Assembly: GCF_011316935.1 (NCBI RefSeq)
Contig: NZ_WLYS01000004.1
Location: forward strand, 248,001-312,000
Origin: Sphingobacterium chungjuense
Lineage (GTDB): Bacteria; Bacteroidota; Bacteroidia; Sphingobacteriales; Sphingobacteriaceae
DNA: 64,000 nucleotides
Reading direction: 5' to 3'
The translations under genes were made by a program, and so were the position numbers. Numbering within the stretch: the first letter of the stretch is position 1; every line of letters starts with the position of its first letter. Below the pieces are notes generated by a model. That model was given only the letters and a program-made list of their open reading frames with translations, did no database searches and was not told the origin of the DNA. Positions 8,923-18,282 of the stretch are shown here, piece by piece.

Positions 8923-8979
8923 TACGAAAAGTTCGTAGAAACAAAAAGCTTTTCAAAAACTTTTTACGAAAAAATCGTA
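8923..8979. promoter_or_regulatory. Two operator-like palindromes upstream of the BlaI-like gene
   Basis: Site 1 (8923-8937) is TACGAA-AAG-TTCGTA and site 2 (8965-8979) is TACGA-AAAAA-TCGTA. Both share the half-site TACGA and have the same 15-bp length. Their centres are 42 bp apart, four helical turns. They lie between the repressor gene and the divergent citrate synthase promoter, the right place for autorepression. Confidence 0.7.
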
Positions 8980-9084
8980 GATAGCTGTTTTATCACCTTT
9001 CACGAAGTTTGTGTACCTGATCATATATGACGATTTCATGTTAATTTAATGCTTATCGACAGCCGAACTGTTTTTGATTTTTTA

Positions 9085-9092
9085 TACATTTG
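9085..9092 (+). promoter_or_regulatory. Candidate -7 box of citrate synthase
   Basis: TACATTTG is an exact TAnnTTTG match 21 nt before the gltA start codon. The -33 element is not obvious. Confidence 0.45.
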
Positions 9093-9113
9093 TAGAAATC
9101 GAGTCAGAAAATT

Positions 9114-10403
9114 ATGTCAGATAATAAAGCTTCAATAAACTTAAATGGGCAATCCTACGATCTTCCTGTAATCGTCGGAACCGAAAATGAGAAAGCAATA
9201 GATATCTCCAAACTGCGAGATCAATCCGAATTCATCACATTAGACCCAGGTTACAAAAACACGGGTGCTACCAAAAGTGCGATCACGTATTTAGATGGAG
9301 AGAATGGTATATTACACTATCGTGGTTATCCTATTGAGCAACTTGCAGAGAAATGCTTATTCTTAGAAGTTGCTTATTTATTAATATATGGTGAGCTACC
9401 AACGAAACAAGAATTAGAAAGCTTCCGCGCGGAGATCAAAGAACAAACGTTGATCCACGAAGACATGAAGAATTTCTTCGCAGGTTTTCCTTCGCAATCT
9501 CACCCAATGGGACAGTTATCATGTCTTGTAGGTGCATTATCTGCGTTTTATCCAGAATCTTTAAATCCAAACGCGACTAAAGAGGAAGATAATAAAACCA
9601 TGATCAACCTATTGGCCAAAATGCCAACGATTGTTTCTTGGATTCACAAAAAATCAATTGGACATCCAATTGTATATCCTAAGAAAGATTTGAATTACGT
9701 AGAGAATTTCATGAATATGTTATTCTCTGACGTTACTGCAGAAAGTTCTTTCGATCCTGCGATAATCAGTGCGATGCAAAAACTATTGATTCTGCACGCA
9801 GATCACGAGCAAAACTGTTCTACATCTACGGTTCGTATGGTAGGTTCTTCGAATGCCAACTTGTACGCTTCTATCGCTTCTGGTATTAATGCGCTTTGGG
9901 GTCCGCTACACGGTGGTGCTAACCAAGCCGTAATCGAGATGTTGGAAGCGATCAAAGAAGATGGTGGTGATGCGGATAAATATTTGGCGAAAGCAAAAGA
10001 TAAAAACGATCCTTTCCGTTTGATGGGCTTTGGTCACCGTGTTTATAAAAACTTTGATCCGCGCGCTAAGATCATCAAGAAAGCGTGTGATGACATTTTA
10101 GAAAAGCTAGGTATCGACGATCCTGTTTTGGATATCGCAATCCGTTTGGAAGAAGCCGCTTTGAACGATCAATATTTCATCGATCGTAAATTGTATCCAA
10201 ACGTAGACTTTTATTCGGGTATTATTTACCGTGCCTTGAACTTCAAGCCAGAAATGTTTACAGTATTGTTCGCGTTAGGTCGCCTACCGGGATGGATCGC
10301 ACAATGGAAAGAGATGCGCGAAAACAAAGAGCCAATTGGCCGCCCAAGACAAGTATATACCGGCGAAACGAAAAGAGACGTCGTAGATATTGAAAAACGA
10401 TAA
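9114..10403 (+). CDS. gltA: Citrate synthase
   Basis: A 429-residue type-II-length citrate synthase that condenses acetyl-CoA and oxaloacetate at the entry of the citric acid cycle. Conserved elements in order: an N-terminal beta-strand domain (ASINLNGQSYDLPV), LHADHEQNCSTST (His228, His231), the catalytic His266 in LHGGANQAV, and GFGHRVYKNFDPR with His308 and catalytic Asp315. The C-terminus RPRQVYTGE closes the active site. The length and the N-terminal strand domain match the NADH-sensitive hexameric form. It is transcribed alone, with a strong terminator right after the stop codon. Confidence 0.97.
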   Translation: MSDNKASINLNGQSYDLPVIVGTENEKAIDISKLRDQSEFITLDPGYKNTGATKSAITYLDGENGILHYRGYPIEQLAEKCLFLEVAYLLIYGELPTKQELESFRAEIKEQTLIHEDMKNFFAGFPSQSHPMGQLSCLVGALSAFYPESLNPNATKEEDNKTMINLLAKMPTIVSWIHKKSIGHPIVYPKKDLNYVENFMNMLFSDVTAESSFDPAIISAMQKLLILHADHEQNCSTSTVRMVGSSNANLYASIASGINALWGPLHGGANQAVIEMLEAIKEDGGDADKYLAKAKDKNDPFRLMGFGHRVYKNFDPRAKIIKKACDDILEKLGIDDPVLDIAIRLEEAALNDQYFIDRKLYPNVDFYSGIIYRALNFKPEMFTVLFALGRLPGWIAQWKEMRENKEPIGRPRQVYTGETKRDVVDIEKR

Positions 10404-10418
10404 ATCGATATAAATAAG

Positions 10419-10450
10419 AAGAAAAGCACCTCGATAGGTGCTTTTCTTTT
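10419..10450 (+). terminator. Intrinsic terminator after gltA
   Basis: A perfect 13-bp stem (10419-10431 with 10436-10448), 4-nt CGAT loop, ending in a T-rich run, 15 nt after the gltA stop codon. Confidence 0.9.
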
Positions 10451-10462
10451 AACTAACAAACT

Positions 10463-11140
10463 ATGCTCAGACTATCTAACCTACTGCTCCAAAAATACAG
10501 GATGATCGCAGCTATTGCGATTGCATTTTTCTGCACTTCACTAAACGCCCAAGCACAATATGGAGGCTATCCATATGAGCGCAATATGCGCCTTGGCTTA
10601 GTTTTTAATCCAAATATTAGCTGGTTTAATTTTGACAACGCATCATTTAATGGCAGTTCGAGTTACCGTTTTGGATACGGATTGTTAGCAGATTTTGGAT
10701 TTTCCAGAAACTATTACTTTTCAACTGGACTCATTTTAAATGATCTGCGAGCCGAACGAGAATTACAGCTCGATGGCGGTTCGCCTTCTGTGGTAAACAA
10801 TACGGTTCGCATAAAATATGCGGAAGTGCCACTAACAATCAAGCTTAAAACAGAAGAAAGAGATTATGGCCGTATATACGGACAGTTTGGGGTGACTGCC
10901 GGCGTTCGCGTATCGGCTAGACAAAGGACCGATTTGCCCGGTGCGGAGCATCAATCGCTTTCTGGCACTGATTTAGTACGGTTAGGATTGCAGATTGGCA
11001 CCGGAGTGGAATGGAATTTGGGCGGCAACTTGGGATTGCTGACAGGTGCAGCGTACAACAACGGTTTTACCCGCGCTATCCGCAACGGTGGCGAGCCAAA
11101 GATTTCCTACGTAGCACTCCAAGTCGGTTTATTATTTTAA
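10463..11140 (+). CDS. Small outer-membrane beta-barrel protein (PorT-like)
   Basis: A 225-residue exported protein. The N-terminus has a signal peptide (hydrophobic core IAAIAIAFFC, cleavage near AQAQ); an internal Met at residue 14 is an alternative start. The mature part alternates polar and hydrophobic residues in strand-like blocks (GLVFNPNISWFNF, YRFGYGLLADFGF, YYFSTGLILNDL, EVPLTIKLKTEERDYGRIYGQFGVTAG) and ends YVALQVGLLF with a C-terminal Phe, typical of an 8-stranded barrel. Bacteroidota encode many such proteins; some serve type IX secretion. It lies 10 bp before nadE on the same strand, but no functional link is evident. Confidence 0.78.
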   Translation: MLRLSNLLLQKYRMIAAIAIAFFCTSLNAQAQYGGYPYERNMRLGLVFNPNISWFNFDNASFNGSSSYRFGYGLLADFGFSRNYYFSTGLILNDLRAERELQLDGGSPSVVNNTVRIKYAEVPLTIKLKTEERDYGRIYGQFGVTAGVRVSARQRTDLPGAEHQSLSGTDLVRLGLQIGTGVEWNLGGNLGLLTGAAYNNGFTRAIRNGGEPKISYVALQVGLLF

Positions 11141-11150
11141 CATACTACTC

Positions 11151-12794
11151 ATGAAAATTGCTTTAGCTCAACTCAATTATCGTATTGGAGATTTTGAAAC
11201 GGATACCGCAAAGATTATAGAAACCATACACAAAGCTAAAAAGCAAGGAAACGAACTGATCATCTTTGCTGAATTGGCTATTGGTGGATATCCTGCTAAA
11301 GATTTGTTGCGCAATCCAGCCTATCTGAATGCCTGCGAGAAGGCTTTGCACGAAATTGCGAGTGCCTGTTGCGACATTGCTTGTATCATTGGTGCTCCAA
11401 TCCGTAACAATCACTCCGAAGGAAAGCATTTGTTTAATGCTGCACTAGTTATTGAGCAAGGTGAAGTAAAGCATACAGTTAAGAAAACGTACTTGCCGGA
11501 TTATGATGTGTTTGATGAATACCGTTATTTCGAACCCAACAAAGATGTGCATTGTGTGACGATCGGCGACACAAAAATTGCCTTGACGATCTGCGAAGAT
11601 TTGTGGGACAATGGGGTGGATAACACGTATATGGGTGATATCATTCAAGATCTAGCGGTAGAAAAACCTGACTTGATCGTGAACATTGCCGCCTCTCCTT
11701 TTTCATACACACATCACCAAACGCGTTTGGATATTATGCGGCGCGCGGTGTTGCGCACACAGGCACCTTTGATCTATCTGAATCAAGTAGGAGCGCATAC
11801 TGATATTATTTTCGATGGCCGCTCTTTCGTGTTGGATAGCAATGGCGATGTGGTTACGGTTTTGTCGGCTTTTGAAGAGGACTTTGCAGAACTAAGTTTA
11901 GTGAAAGGTGGATTTCAGCTGAAGGAACATCGAGAAGTATACCTGCCGGGATCGGAAATTGCACAAATCCATGCAGCGCTGGTCTTCGGTTTAAAAGAGT
12001 ATTTTACTAAATCCGGTTTTAAGAAAGCGGTTTTAGGATTATCTGGTGGACTTGACTCTGCAATTGTCGCCGCATTGGCGTGTGAAGCGCTAGGTGCAGA
12101 CAATGTATTCGCAATTTTGCTGCCTTCCAAATATTCCTCGGATCACTCGCTTAAAGACGCTTTGGATTTAGTGTCCAATACCGGTTGTAATCATCACATA
12201 GTGCCTATTCACAGCATGGTAGAAGCTTACGACGAGACGTTGAGCGACCTTTTTAGTGGCTTGCAACCTGATATTACCGAAGAAAATATACAAGCACGTA
12301 TTCGTGCGACCATTTTGATGGCTACAGCTAATAAATTTGGTTATATTTTGCTAAATACGTCCAATAAAAGTGAGGCATCAGTAGGTTATGGCACCTTGTA
12401 TGGTGATATGGCTGGCGCAATCTCTGTGATCGGCGATGTCTACAAATCACAGGCGTACCAACTGGCCGAATACATCAACCGCCATCACGAAATCATTCCA
12501 ACAAATACAATCGTAAAACCGCCTTCGGCGGAATTAAGACCGGATCAAAAAGACGCTGACTCCCTACCCGATTATGAACTATTGGACAGCATCCTCTACC
12601 AACTGATCGAGCAGCAGAAATCCGGTCAAGAAATCGTACCGTTAGGGTTTGACGAAGAAATGGTGTTACGCGTACAAAATATGCTCAATAGAGCGGAATT
12701 CAAACGCTTCCAAGCACCACCCATCCTACGCATAAGCCCTAAAGCTTTTGGCCCCGGTCGTGTCATTCCTTTGGTTGCTAAATATCCAAGTTAA
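11151..12794 (+). CDS. nadE: Glutamine-dependent NAD+ synthetase
   Basis: A 547-residue two-domain enzyme making NAD from deamido-NAD, ATP and glutamine in the cytoplasm. The N-terminal nitrilase-type glutaminase domain shows the Glu41-Lys112-Cys148 triad (FAELAIGG, KKTYLPDY, LTICEDLW). The C-terminal synthetase domain (from about residue 275) has the ATP pyrophosphatase loop SGGLDS (Ser298 to Ser303) and the downstream NTSNKSEASVGYGTLYGDMAG segment. Length and order match the glutamine-using NadE of bacteria. It follows the barrel-protein gene by 10 bp and may share its transcript. Confidence 0.96.
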   Translation: MKIALAQLNYRIGDFETDTAKIIETIHKAKKQGNELIIFAELAIGGYPAKDLLRNPAYLNACEKALHEIASACCDIACIIGAPIRNNHSEGKHLFNAALVIEQGEVKHTVKKTYLPDYDVFDEYRYFEPNKDVHCVTIGDTKIALTICEDLWDNGVDNTYMGDIIQDLAVEKPDLIVNIAASPFSYTHHQTRLDIMRRAVLRTQAPLIYLNQVGAHTDIIFDGRSFVLDSNGDVVTVLSAFEEDFAELSLVKGGFQLKEHREVYLPGSEIAQIHAALVFGLKEYFTKSGFKKAVLGLSGGLDSAIVAALACEALGADNVFAILLPSKYSSDHSLKDALDLVSNTGCNHHIVPIHSMVEAYDETLSDLFSGLQPDITEENIQARIRATILMATANKFGYILLNTSNKSEASVGYGTLYGDMAGAISVIGDVYKSQAYQLAEYINRHHEIIPTNTIVKPPSAELRPDQKDADSLPDYELLDSILYQLIEQQKSGQEIVPLGFDEEMVLRVQNMLNRAEFKRFQAPPILRISPKAFGPGRVIPLVAKYPS

Positions 12795-12842
12795 TCGAGC
12801 GTCATTTCAACAGATTAACCAACTGTTATTTAGGAAAAATTT

Positions 12843-12850
12843 TATCTTTG
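12843..12850 (+). promoter_or_regulatory. Candidate -7 box upstream of gnd
   Basis: TATCTTTG matches TAnnTTTG exactly in the 148-bp gap between nadE and gnd. It would give a leader of about 85 nt. No clear -33 element. Confidence 0.4.
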
Positions 12851-12942
12851 AATCACGTTTGATTCTTGTGTAGGCCAGATTAGATTTCTGCGCACAAGAT
12901 GAAAAAACATTTTTATCCTCATCAAAAAACAGAATTTAGTTT

Positions 12943-14349
12943 ATGGAATCATACGATTTTGGTATAGTAGGACTTGGCGTAATGGGTAGAAACCTATTAT
13001 TGAACATGGCCGACCATTCTTTCGCAGTAGCTGGATTAGACCTTGACACCGAAAAAGCAGCTTCACTACAGTCAGAGGCAGCAGAAAATCATAAAATCAA
13101 AGCGACGACCGACGTAGCTACTTTTGTAGAAGCTATTCGCAAGCCCCGCGCTATTATGCTATTGGTTCCGGCTGGCAAGCCTGTAGATAGTGCCATCGAA
13201 AGTTTGCTTCCGCACCTGGAAGAAGGCGACATTTTAGTCGACGGCGGAAACTCGTATTTTCCAGATACCGAAAGGCGCTATACGTACCTTTCCGAAAAGA
13301 ATATTCACTTTTTTGGAATGGGAATCTCCGGTGGAGAAAAAGGCGCTCGATTTGGCCCAAGTATGATGCCCGGTGGTGACGATGTTGCTTACGAGCGCTT
13401 GCGCCCGATTTTTGAAGCCATCTCTGCCAAAGTCAATGGCGATCCTTGCGTAGCGTACTTAGGCAGTGGATCTGCAGGTAACTATGTTAAAATGGTGCAC
13501 AATGGTATCGAATACGGGATTATGCAACTGTTAGCAGAGGTGTACGACTTGATGAAACGTGGTGCAGGCATTGCAGACGAAAAGATACAAGAGACGTTTG
13601 CCCAATGGAACGAAAGCGAATTGCAATCTTTCTTGGTAGAAATCACGGGCGAGATCTTGAAACAGAAAGACGAAGATGGTACACCATTAATCCACGCGAT
13701 CTCCGACTGGGCTAAATCCAAAGGAACAGGAAAATGGACTTCGCAAAATGCCATGGATCTGCAAGTACCCGTACCAGTGATCGATGCCGCGGTGAATATG
13801 CGCGACATCTCCAAATACAAACCAGAACGTATCGAAGCGGCGAAACAACTGACTTGGGAAGCCACTTCCTCGTCTGACGTGGCAGAAGATCAACTGTTAA
13901 AACAGCTGAAAGATGCATTTCACGCGGCTATGCTGCTCACCTACGCACAAGGATTGGCACAGCTTACGGTTGCATCCGATACTTATAAATACGGATTAGA
14001 ATTAGAAACGGTGACCAAAATCTGGCGCGGTGGATGCATTATTCGCGCAGCGGCATTAGAAGATTTTAGACAAGCCTACCAACGTAATCCAGACTTGCGC
14101 AACATCCTATTGGATGCGCAGATCGGACAACAATTGTTGGGCTTACAAGAGAATTTCCGCGCGGTGATTAACTTCGCAGTAGCGAAAGGTATTCCAGTAG
14201 CAGGGCTAATGAATGCTTTGGCCTATTTTGATGCATATCGTTCGGCTAATTTGCCAACGAACTTGATACAAGCACAACGGGATTATTTTGGAGCACATAC
14301 CTATGAGCGTATCGATCGCGAAGGTATCTTCCACACACAATGGGGCTAA
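12943..14349 (+). CDS. gnd: 6-phosphogluconate dehydrogenase (decarboxylating)
   Basis: A 468-residue cytoplasmic enzyme converting 6-phosphogluconate to ribulose 5-phosphate, CO2 and NADPH. The N-terminal Rossmann fold starts with GLGVMG (Gly10, Gly12, Gly15). The catalytic Lys183 and Asn187 lie in VKMVHNGIEYG, and GISGGEKGARFGPS is the substrate loop. The C-terminal dimer arm ends with FHTQWG. The length and helical domain fit the decarboxylating NADP-dependent family. It heads gnd-zwf-pgl, the complete oxidative branch of the pentose phosphate pathway, written in reverse order of the reactions. Confidence 0.97.
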   Translation: MESYDFGIVGLGVMGRNLLLNMADHSFAVAGLDLDTEKAASLQSEAAENHKIKATTDVATFVEAIRKPRAIMLLVPAGKPVDSAIESLLPHLEEGDILVDGGNSYFPDTERRYTYLSEKNIHFFGMGISGGEKGARFGPSMMPGGDDVAYERLRPIFEAISAKVNGDPCVAYLGSGSAGNYVKMVHNGIEYGIMQLLAEVYDLMKRGAGIADEKIQETFAQWNESELQSFLVEITGEILKQKDEDGTPLIHAISDWAKSKGTGKWTSQNAMDLQVPVPVIDAAVNMRDISKYKPERIEAAKQLTWEATSSSDVAEDQLLKQLKDAFHAAMLLTYAQGLAQLTVASDTYKYGLELETVTKIWRGGCIIRAAALEDFRQAYQRNPDLRNILLDAQIGQQLLGLQENFRAVINFAVAKGIPVAGLMNALAYFDAYRSANLPTNLIQAQRDYFGAHTYERIDREGIFHTQWG

Positions 14350-14374
14350 GGCCTAGTGTATTATCTGTCTACAC

Positions 14375-15910
14375 ATGAAAACAAGTAAAAAAGCGAGACC
14401 AGCGATTATCGTCATCTTCGGAGGAACAGGCGATCTGGCAAAGCGGAAACTAATTCCTGCCTTTTATAATCTTTTTCTGGACGATTGGATGCCTGAAAAA
14501 TTTGCCATCATCGGGTTGGGAAGAACTGCGCTCGACAATGATGCCTATCGCGAGCATTTGAAGGAAGGATTAACCGAGTTTTCGCGGACGGGAGCACCCG
14601 AAGCGGATAAATGGGCGATCTTCAATCCGCAGGTGAGCTACTTCCAATCGAACATTGAAACGCCAGAATCCTATCAAGAGTTGGCGGCTCAATTAGATGC
14701 CCTAGATGCCGAATGGGGCGAGCGGGCAAATCGTTTGTTTTACCTATCGGTCGCGCCACGTTTCATTGGCGCTGCCACCTTAAATATCAATGCATCAGGC
14801 TTGGCCAGCGTACCAGAGCAAGATCGTATCGTAATTGAAAAGCCTTTTGGCTACAACAAAAAAACAGCAGTTGAGTTGAATCAACTACTAACCCAAACTT
14901 TCCAAGAGCATCAAATCTATAGAATAGATCATTATCTAGGTAAAGAGACGGTACAGAATATTCTAGCATTTCGTTTTGGAAACGCGCTTTTTGAGCCTTT
15001 ATGGAATCGCAATTACATTGACTCGGTACAGATCACGGTAGCCGAACAGGTTGGCGTAGAAAATCGTGGTGAATATTACGAAGGTGCAGGCGCGCTACGC
15101 GATATGATCCAGAATCACTTACTACAGATTTTGTGTATGGTGGCGATGGAAACTCCTGCCTCGTTCAAAGCCGAAGAAATTCGTAACCGAAAAGTGGATG
15201 TTTTGCGTTCGATCCGGCGTATCAAACCCGAAGAAGTTAGTCGCTATGCCGTACGTGGCCAATACCACGAAGGTTGGCTGCAGGGCAAAAAAGTACCCGG
15301 CTACCGCGAGGAACAAGGTGTAAATCCAAAATCAAATACAGAAACTTACGCTGCGATCAAGTTTTATTTGGACAACTGGCGCTGGCAAGGCGTGCCGTTT
15401 TACCTGCGTACCGGTAAGCGCATGCAAGAGAAGCATTCGTCGATCACCATTCAGTTTAAACCGGTACCGCACTCTACATTTTCAAATGGCGAAGCTGCGG
15501 AAAATCTGATGCCAAATCGGCTAACGATTAATATACAACCACAAATGGACATCCGACTGCGCTTCATGACGAAAAAGCCAGGATTAAGTATGAGTTTGAA
15601 TCCTTCGGAAATGATTTTCGATTATGATACCTGCTCTACACAATCTCCAGAAGCGTATGAGACCTTGCTGTTAGATGCCTTAAATGGTGATGCAACCCTG
15701 TTTATGCGTTCGGATCAGGTAGATGAAGCTTGGGATGTGATCACGCCAATTCAGGAAGCTTGGGAAAGCCGGGATTCTTTGGATTTCCCAAATTATGCTT
15801 CGGGAACTTGGGGACCGGAAACAGCAGAAGTACTGGTGGCACAACAAGGACATGTATGGGCCGTAAATGCTTTACATAAAACGAAATCAAAAGACGAAAA
15901 CTGTGATTAA
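14375..15910 (+). CDS. zwf: Glucose-6-phosphate 1-dehydrogenase
   Basis: A 511-residue enzyme oxidising glucose 6-phosphate to 6-phosphogluconolactone with NADP reduction. It begins with the dinucleotide-binding motif [13 protein letters not shown], carries the substrate signature RIDHYLGKE with His186, and has the conserved EKPFGYN block before it. It starts 25 nt after gnd. Its stop codon overlaps the start of pgl, so translation is probably coupled and the three enzymes are made together. Confidence 0.97.
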   Translation: MKTSKKARPAIIVIFGGTGDLAKRKLIPAFYNLFLDDWMPEKFAIIGLGRTALDNDAYREHLKEGLTEFSRTGAPEADKWAIFNPQVSYFQSNIETPESYQELAAQLDALDAEWGERANRLFYLSVAPRFIGAATLNINASGLASVPEQDRIVIEKPFGYNKKTAVELNQLLTQTFQEHQIYRIDHYLGKETVQNILAFRFGNALFEPLWNRNYIDSVQITVAEQVGVENRGEYYEGAGALRDMIQNHLLQILCMVAMETPASFKAEEIRNRKVDVLRSIRRIKPEEVSRYAVRGQYHEGWLQGKKVPGYREEQGVNPKSNTETYAAIKFYLDNWRWQGVPFYLRTGKRMQEKHSSITIQFKPVPHSTFSNGEAAENLMPNRLTINIQPQMDIRLRFMTKKPGLSMSLNPSEMIFDYDTCSTQSPEAYETLLLDALNGDATLFMRSDQVDEAWDVITPIQEAWESRDSLDFPNYASGTWGPETAEVLVAQQGHVWAVNALHKTKSKDENCD

Positions 15911-16640
15911 AATCTACGCACAACCAGCCGATATTCATCCCGCTGCAGCAGATCTTTTTGTAGCGGCAGGCCAAAAGGCAATAGCTGAAAAAGGAAAATT
16001 TAGCGTGGCATTGACTGGCGGATCTTCGCCTGTAGAATTGTACAAACTTTTGGCCACACCAGCTTACTTGGATCAGCTCGACTGGACCAAAGTATTTGTG
16101 TTCTGGGGCGATGAGCGCTGGGTACCATTAACGGATTCGTTAAGCAATGCCAAAATGGCTTTCGAAACATTACTACAACAAGTGCCTTTACCAGAAGATC
16201 AGATTTTTCCAATGTACGACACAGATCGTTCGCCAGAGGAATTTGCTGTTATCTACGAGCAACAGTTAAAGCAGGTATTGGGTGCAGAAGGACAATTTGA
16301 TTTGATTCTGCTCGGCATGGGCGACGATGGACATACTGCATCGCTGTTTCCACATACCGACGTATTGCACGAAAAGACAAAATGGGTGGATGCTTATTAC
16401 CTCACGCCCCAGCAGATGCACCGCATCACGCTGACTGCTCCGTTGATTAATAAGGCAAAACAAATAGTGGTCATCACCTTTGGTGAAAAGAAAGCTCCGG
16501 CCTTACATGAAGTGTTAGAAGGCGCACGCAATTCAGAAGAATATCCTTCTCAATTGCTAAATCCGACCTCGGGAGAGTTGCTGTTTTTGGTTGATCAGGC
16601 AGCAGCTTCGAAGCTGTCAGATTCGGTCACTTCCGATTAG
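15903..16640 (+). CDS. pgl: 6-phosphogluconolactonase (GTG start)
   Basis: A 245-residue (if begun at GTG 15903) member of the glucosamine-6-phosphate isomerase/6-phosphogluconolactonase family, hydrolysing the lactone made by Zwf. Diagnostic blocks are [22 protein letters not shown] (phosphate binding) and [18 protein letters not shown] prefer the GTG at 15903, which overlaps the zwf stop by 8 nt and gives [11 protein letters not shown], over the in-frame ATG at 15867, which would add 12 basic residues and a 44-nt overlap. It is the last gene of the operon, followed by a terminator. Confidence 0.92.
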   Translation: MIKIYAQPADIHPAAADLFVAAGQKAIAEKGKFSVALTGGSSPVELYKLLATPAYLDQLDWTKVFVFWGDERWVPLTDSLSNAKMAFETLLQQVPLPEDQIFPMYDTDRSPEEFAVIYEQQLKQVLGAEGQFDLILLGMGDDGHTASLFPHTDVLHEKTKWVDAYYLTPQQMHRITLTAPLINKAKQIVVITFGEKKAPALHEVLEGARNSEEYPSQLLNPTSGELLFLVDQAAASKLSDSVTSD

Positions 16641-16662
16641 ATATTGATGTCCCTGTTATCAT

Positions 16663-16710
16663 AAAAAGCCTAACAAACTATTTTATTCGTAGTCTGTTAG
16701 GCTTTTTACT
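16663..16710 (+). terminator. Intrinsic terminator after pgl
   Basis: A 13-bp perfect stem (16663-16675 with 16695-16707), with a short inner stem ACTA/TAGT, ending in five T residues, just after pgl. The rest of the gap up to 16869 is AT-rich and shows nothing else I can name. Confidence 0.88.
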
Positions 16711-16869
16711 GGAAGGAGATTGCGGAAATGAAAAATGTGAATCAGTACACGAATACTATCTATTGGCGATTTCAATTTTCTACCAATATTTTAAAACAAC
16801 GTTATTAAACCTTTAATATATTAACATGTCAAACAGCACAAGATAGACACTTGTTAGCATCTAAAAGTC

Positions 16870-17451
16870 ATGAAAAAATACATACTACACTTTAGCCTTT
16901 TGTTGGCTGTCACGCTTTTGTTTTCGGCGTGTCGTACCAATAAGTTCAACACCACCAAGGTGATGAATAAAGATTTCACCCAATATCGCACGTACGGTTG
17001 GTTAGCGCCTATTGATTCTTTATCCAAAGATTATTTTTCTAACGATATCGCTCGGGAGAATATTATGATCGCGGCTAACACCGAAGTAGAGAAATTGGGT
17101 CTTACGTATTCTAAAGAAAATCCAGACATTTTATTCCGCTATATCGCCATCGTCAACAACAAAAGTCGCTTAATCTGGTCTAATGGAGGCTGGGGCGGCT
17201 GGGGAATGGGACCTTGGGGCTGGGGTGGCGGCTGGGGCTGGGGCATGGGCTGGGGAGGCGGTTGGTCTCAACCAGTTGGTCGCGAAGGCTATCGCTATGC
17301 TCATATCATTGTCGAAGCAGTTGATCGTAAAGAAGATGCCGTAGTTTGGCAAGCACGTGGATCAAGAGAAGTACGCAATCCTGAGCGCGCTATCAACAAA
17401 TTACCAGGTATAATTCAGGGAATCTTTAAACAATATCCAAGTCGGAAATAA
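16870..17451 (+). CDS. DUF4136 lipoprotein with Gly/Trp-rich insert
   Basis: A 193-residue lipoprotein: the signal peptide ends in a lipobox at Cys21 (FSAC). The fold is DUF4136 (FTQYRTYGWLAP near the start; ENIMIAANTEVEKLGL; YAHIIVEAVDRKEDAVVWQARGSREV near the end), a family of envelope proteins of unknown function common in Bacteroidota and Proteobacteria. Between residues about 105 and 138 lies a low-complexity stretch rich in Gly and Trp (repeats such as GWGW, GGWG), where other members have a shorter loop. The gene appears to be transcribed alone. No function is assigned. Confidence 0.82.
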   Translation: MKKYILHFSLLLAVTLLFSACRTNKFNTTKVMNKDFTQYRTYGWLAPIDSLSKDYFSNDIARENIMIAANTEVEKLGLTYSKENPDILFRYIAIVNNKSRLIWSNGGWGGWGMGPWGWGGGWGWGMGWGGGWSQPVGREGYRYAHIIVEAVDRKEDAVVWQARGSREVRNPERAINKLPGIIQGIFKQYPSRK

Positions 17452-17456
17452 ATGCT

Positions 17457-17545
17457 ATAGACAATCGTTTAGTTATAAAGATACTGACGATTGATCGTCT
17501 ATATCCCTAGAAAAAGGGGAAAGTGTACAAAACTTTCCCCTTTTT
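17457..17545 (+). terminator. Tandem hairpins, the second an intrinsic terminator
   Basis: First an imperfect stem (17457-17468 with 17487-17502, bulge GATC). Then a perfect 14-bp stem (17511-17524 with 17532-17545) whose right arm ends in TTTTT. It is rich enough in A and T on both sides to act in either direction. An open frame starting at 17523 runs through it, so I start the next gene at 17667. Confidence 0.85.
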
Positions 17546-17666
17546 CTATGCGCAAAATATGCGTAAATTAGTTTGGGTTATTGTTGCGATTAACTTTATT
17601 GGTCATTGTGTAATGGTAAACCTTAATCAACACCAAGATAAAAAACGAACGAACCCCTATCCGATT

Positions 17667-18224
17667 ATGACGAAATTGACAGAAGACCAAAAAGAGGAAT
17701 TAGTTGAAAAATTAGAAAAACGGTTTAGGGAAAATGAAAAAAGACACCCTAAATTGATATGGCATGATGTACTAATTAGGTTAGAGAGCGCCGATGATGC
17801 AGCCTTGTATGCGCTTTATGCTATGGAAGATAGTCAAGGTGAACCCGATGTGATTGGTACGGATGCGGATACAGGTAAGTTGATCTTCTGCGACTTTGCC
17901 CCAGAAAGTCCCACAGGCCGACGCAGTTTATGTTATGATCAGGAAGCTTTGGACTCCCGAAAACAAAATAAACCAGTTGATAGCGCCGTAGAAGTAGCCC
18001 GAAGCATGGGCATAGAATTGTTGGATGAGGAGGCATACAAAAGACTTCAAGAAGTGGGTAAATTTGACACTAAAACTTCCAGTTGGTTGCGCACGCCAGC
18101 GGAGTTCCGTAAGCTAGGAGGCGCGCTATTTGGCGATTACCGCTTTGGTCGTGTTTTTATCTATCACAATGGTGCAGAATCTTATTATAGTGCGAGAGGG
18201 TTTCGTGGATTTATTCATATATAA
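17667..18224 (+). CDS. DUF4256 domain-containing protein
   Basis: A 185-residue soluble protein recognised as DUF4256 from its order of conserved blocks: LTEDQKEELVEKLEKRF near the N-terminus, GEPDVIG, FCDFAPESPTGRRSLCYD, ARSMGIELLDEEAY, FDTKTSSWLRTP, LGGALFGDYRFGRVF and a C-terminal YHNGAESYYSARGFRG. I choose the ATG at 17667 because it begins exactly where the family begins; the frame is open back to 17523, but that part overlaps the upstream terminator. No signal peptide or membrane segment. The function of the family is unknown. Confidence 0.87.
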   Translation: MTKLTEDQKEELVEKLEKRFRENEKRHPKLIWHDVLIRLESADDAALYALYAMEDSQGEPDVIGTDADTGKLIFCDFAPESPTGRRSLCYDQEALDSRKQNKPVDSAVEVARSMGIELLDEEAYKRLQEVGKFDTKTSSWLRTPAEFRKLGGALFGDYRFGRVFIYHNGAESYYSARGFRGFIHI

Positions 18225-18269
18225 GATAGCATAAGGAGAGAAAGTGCAAACTTACCTCCTTACGCTATC
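18225..18269. terminator. Hairpin between convergent DUF4256 and CoA-transferase genes
   Basis: A 14-bp stem with one mismatch (18225-18238 with 18256-18269) and a 17-nt loop lies exactly between the two convergent stop codons. T-tracts are weak, so efficiency as an intrinsic terminator is uncertain. Confidence 0.55.
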
Positions 18270-18282
18270 ATCCGCGCATTAT

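Noticed and set aside
15867..15902. ATG start for pgl at 15867
   Set aside because: It would add 12 basic residues unlike family members and overlap zwf by 44 nt; the GTG at 15903 fits better.
17523..17666. N-terminal extension of the DUF4256 protein from 17523
   Set aside because: It starts inside a terminator hairpin and lies upstream of the point where the conserved domain begins.
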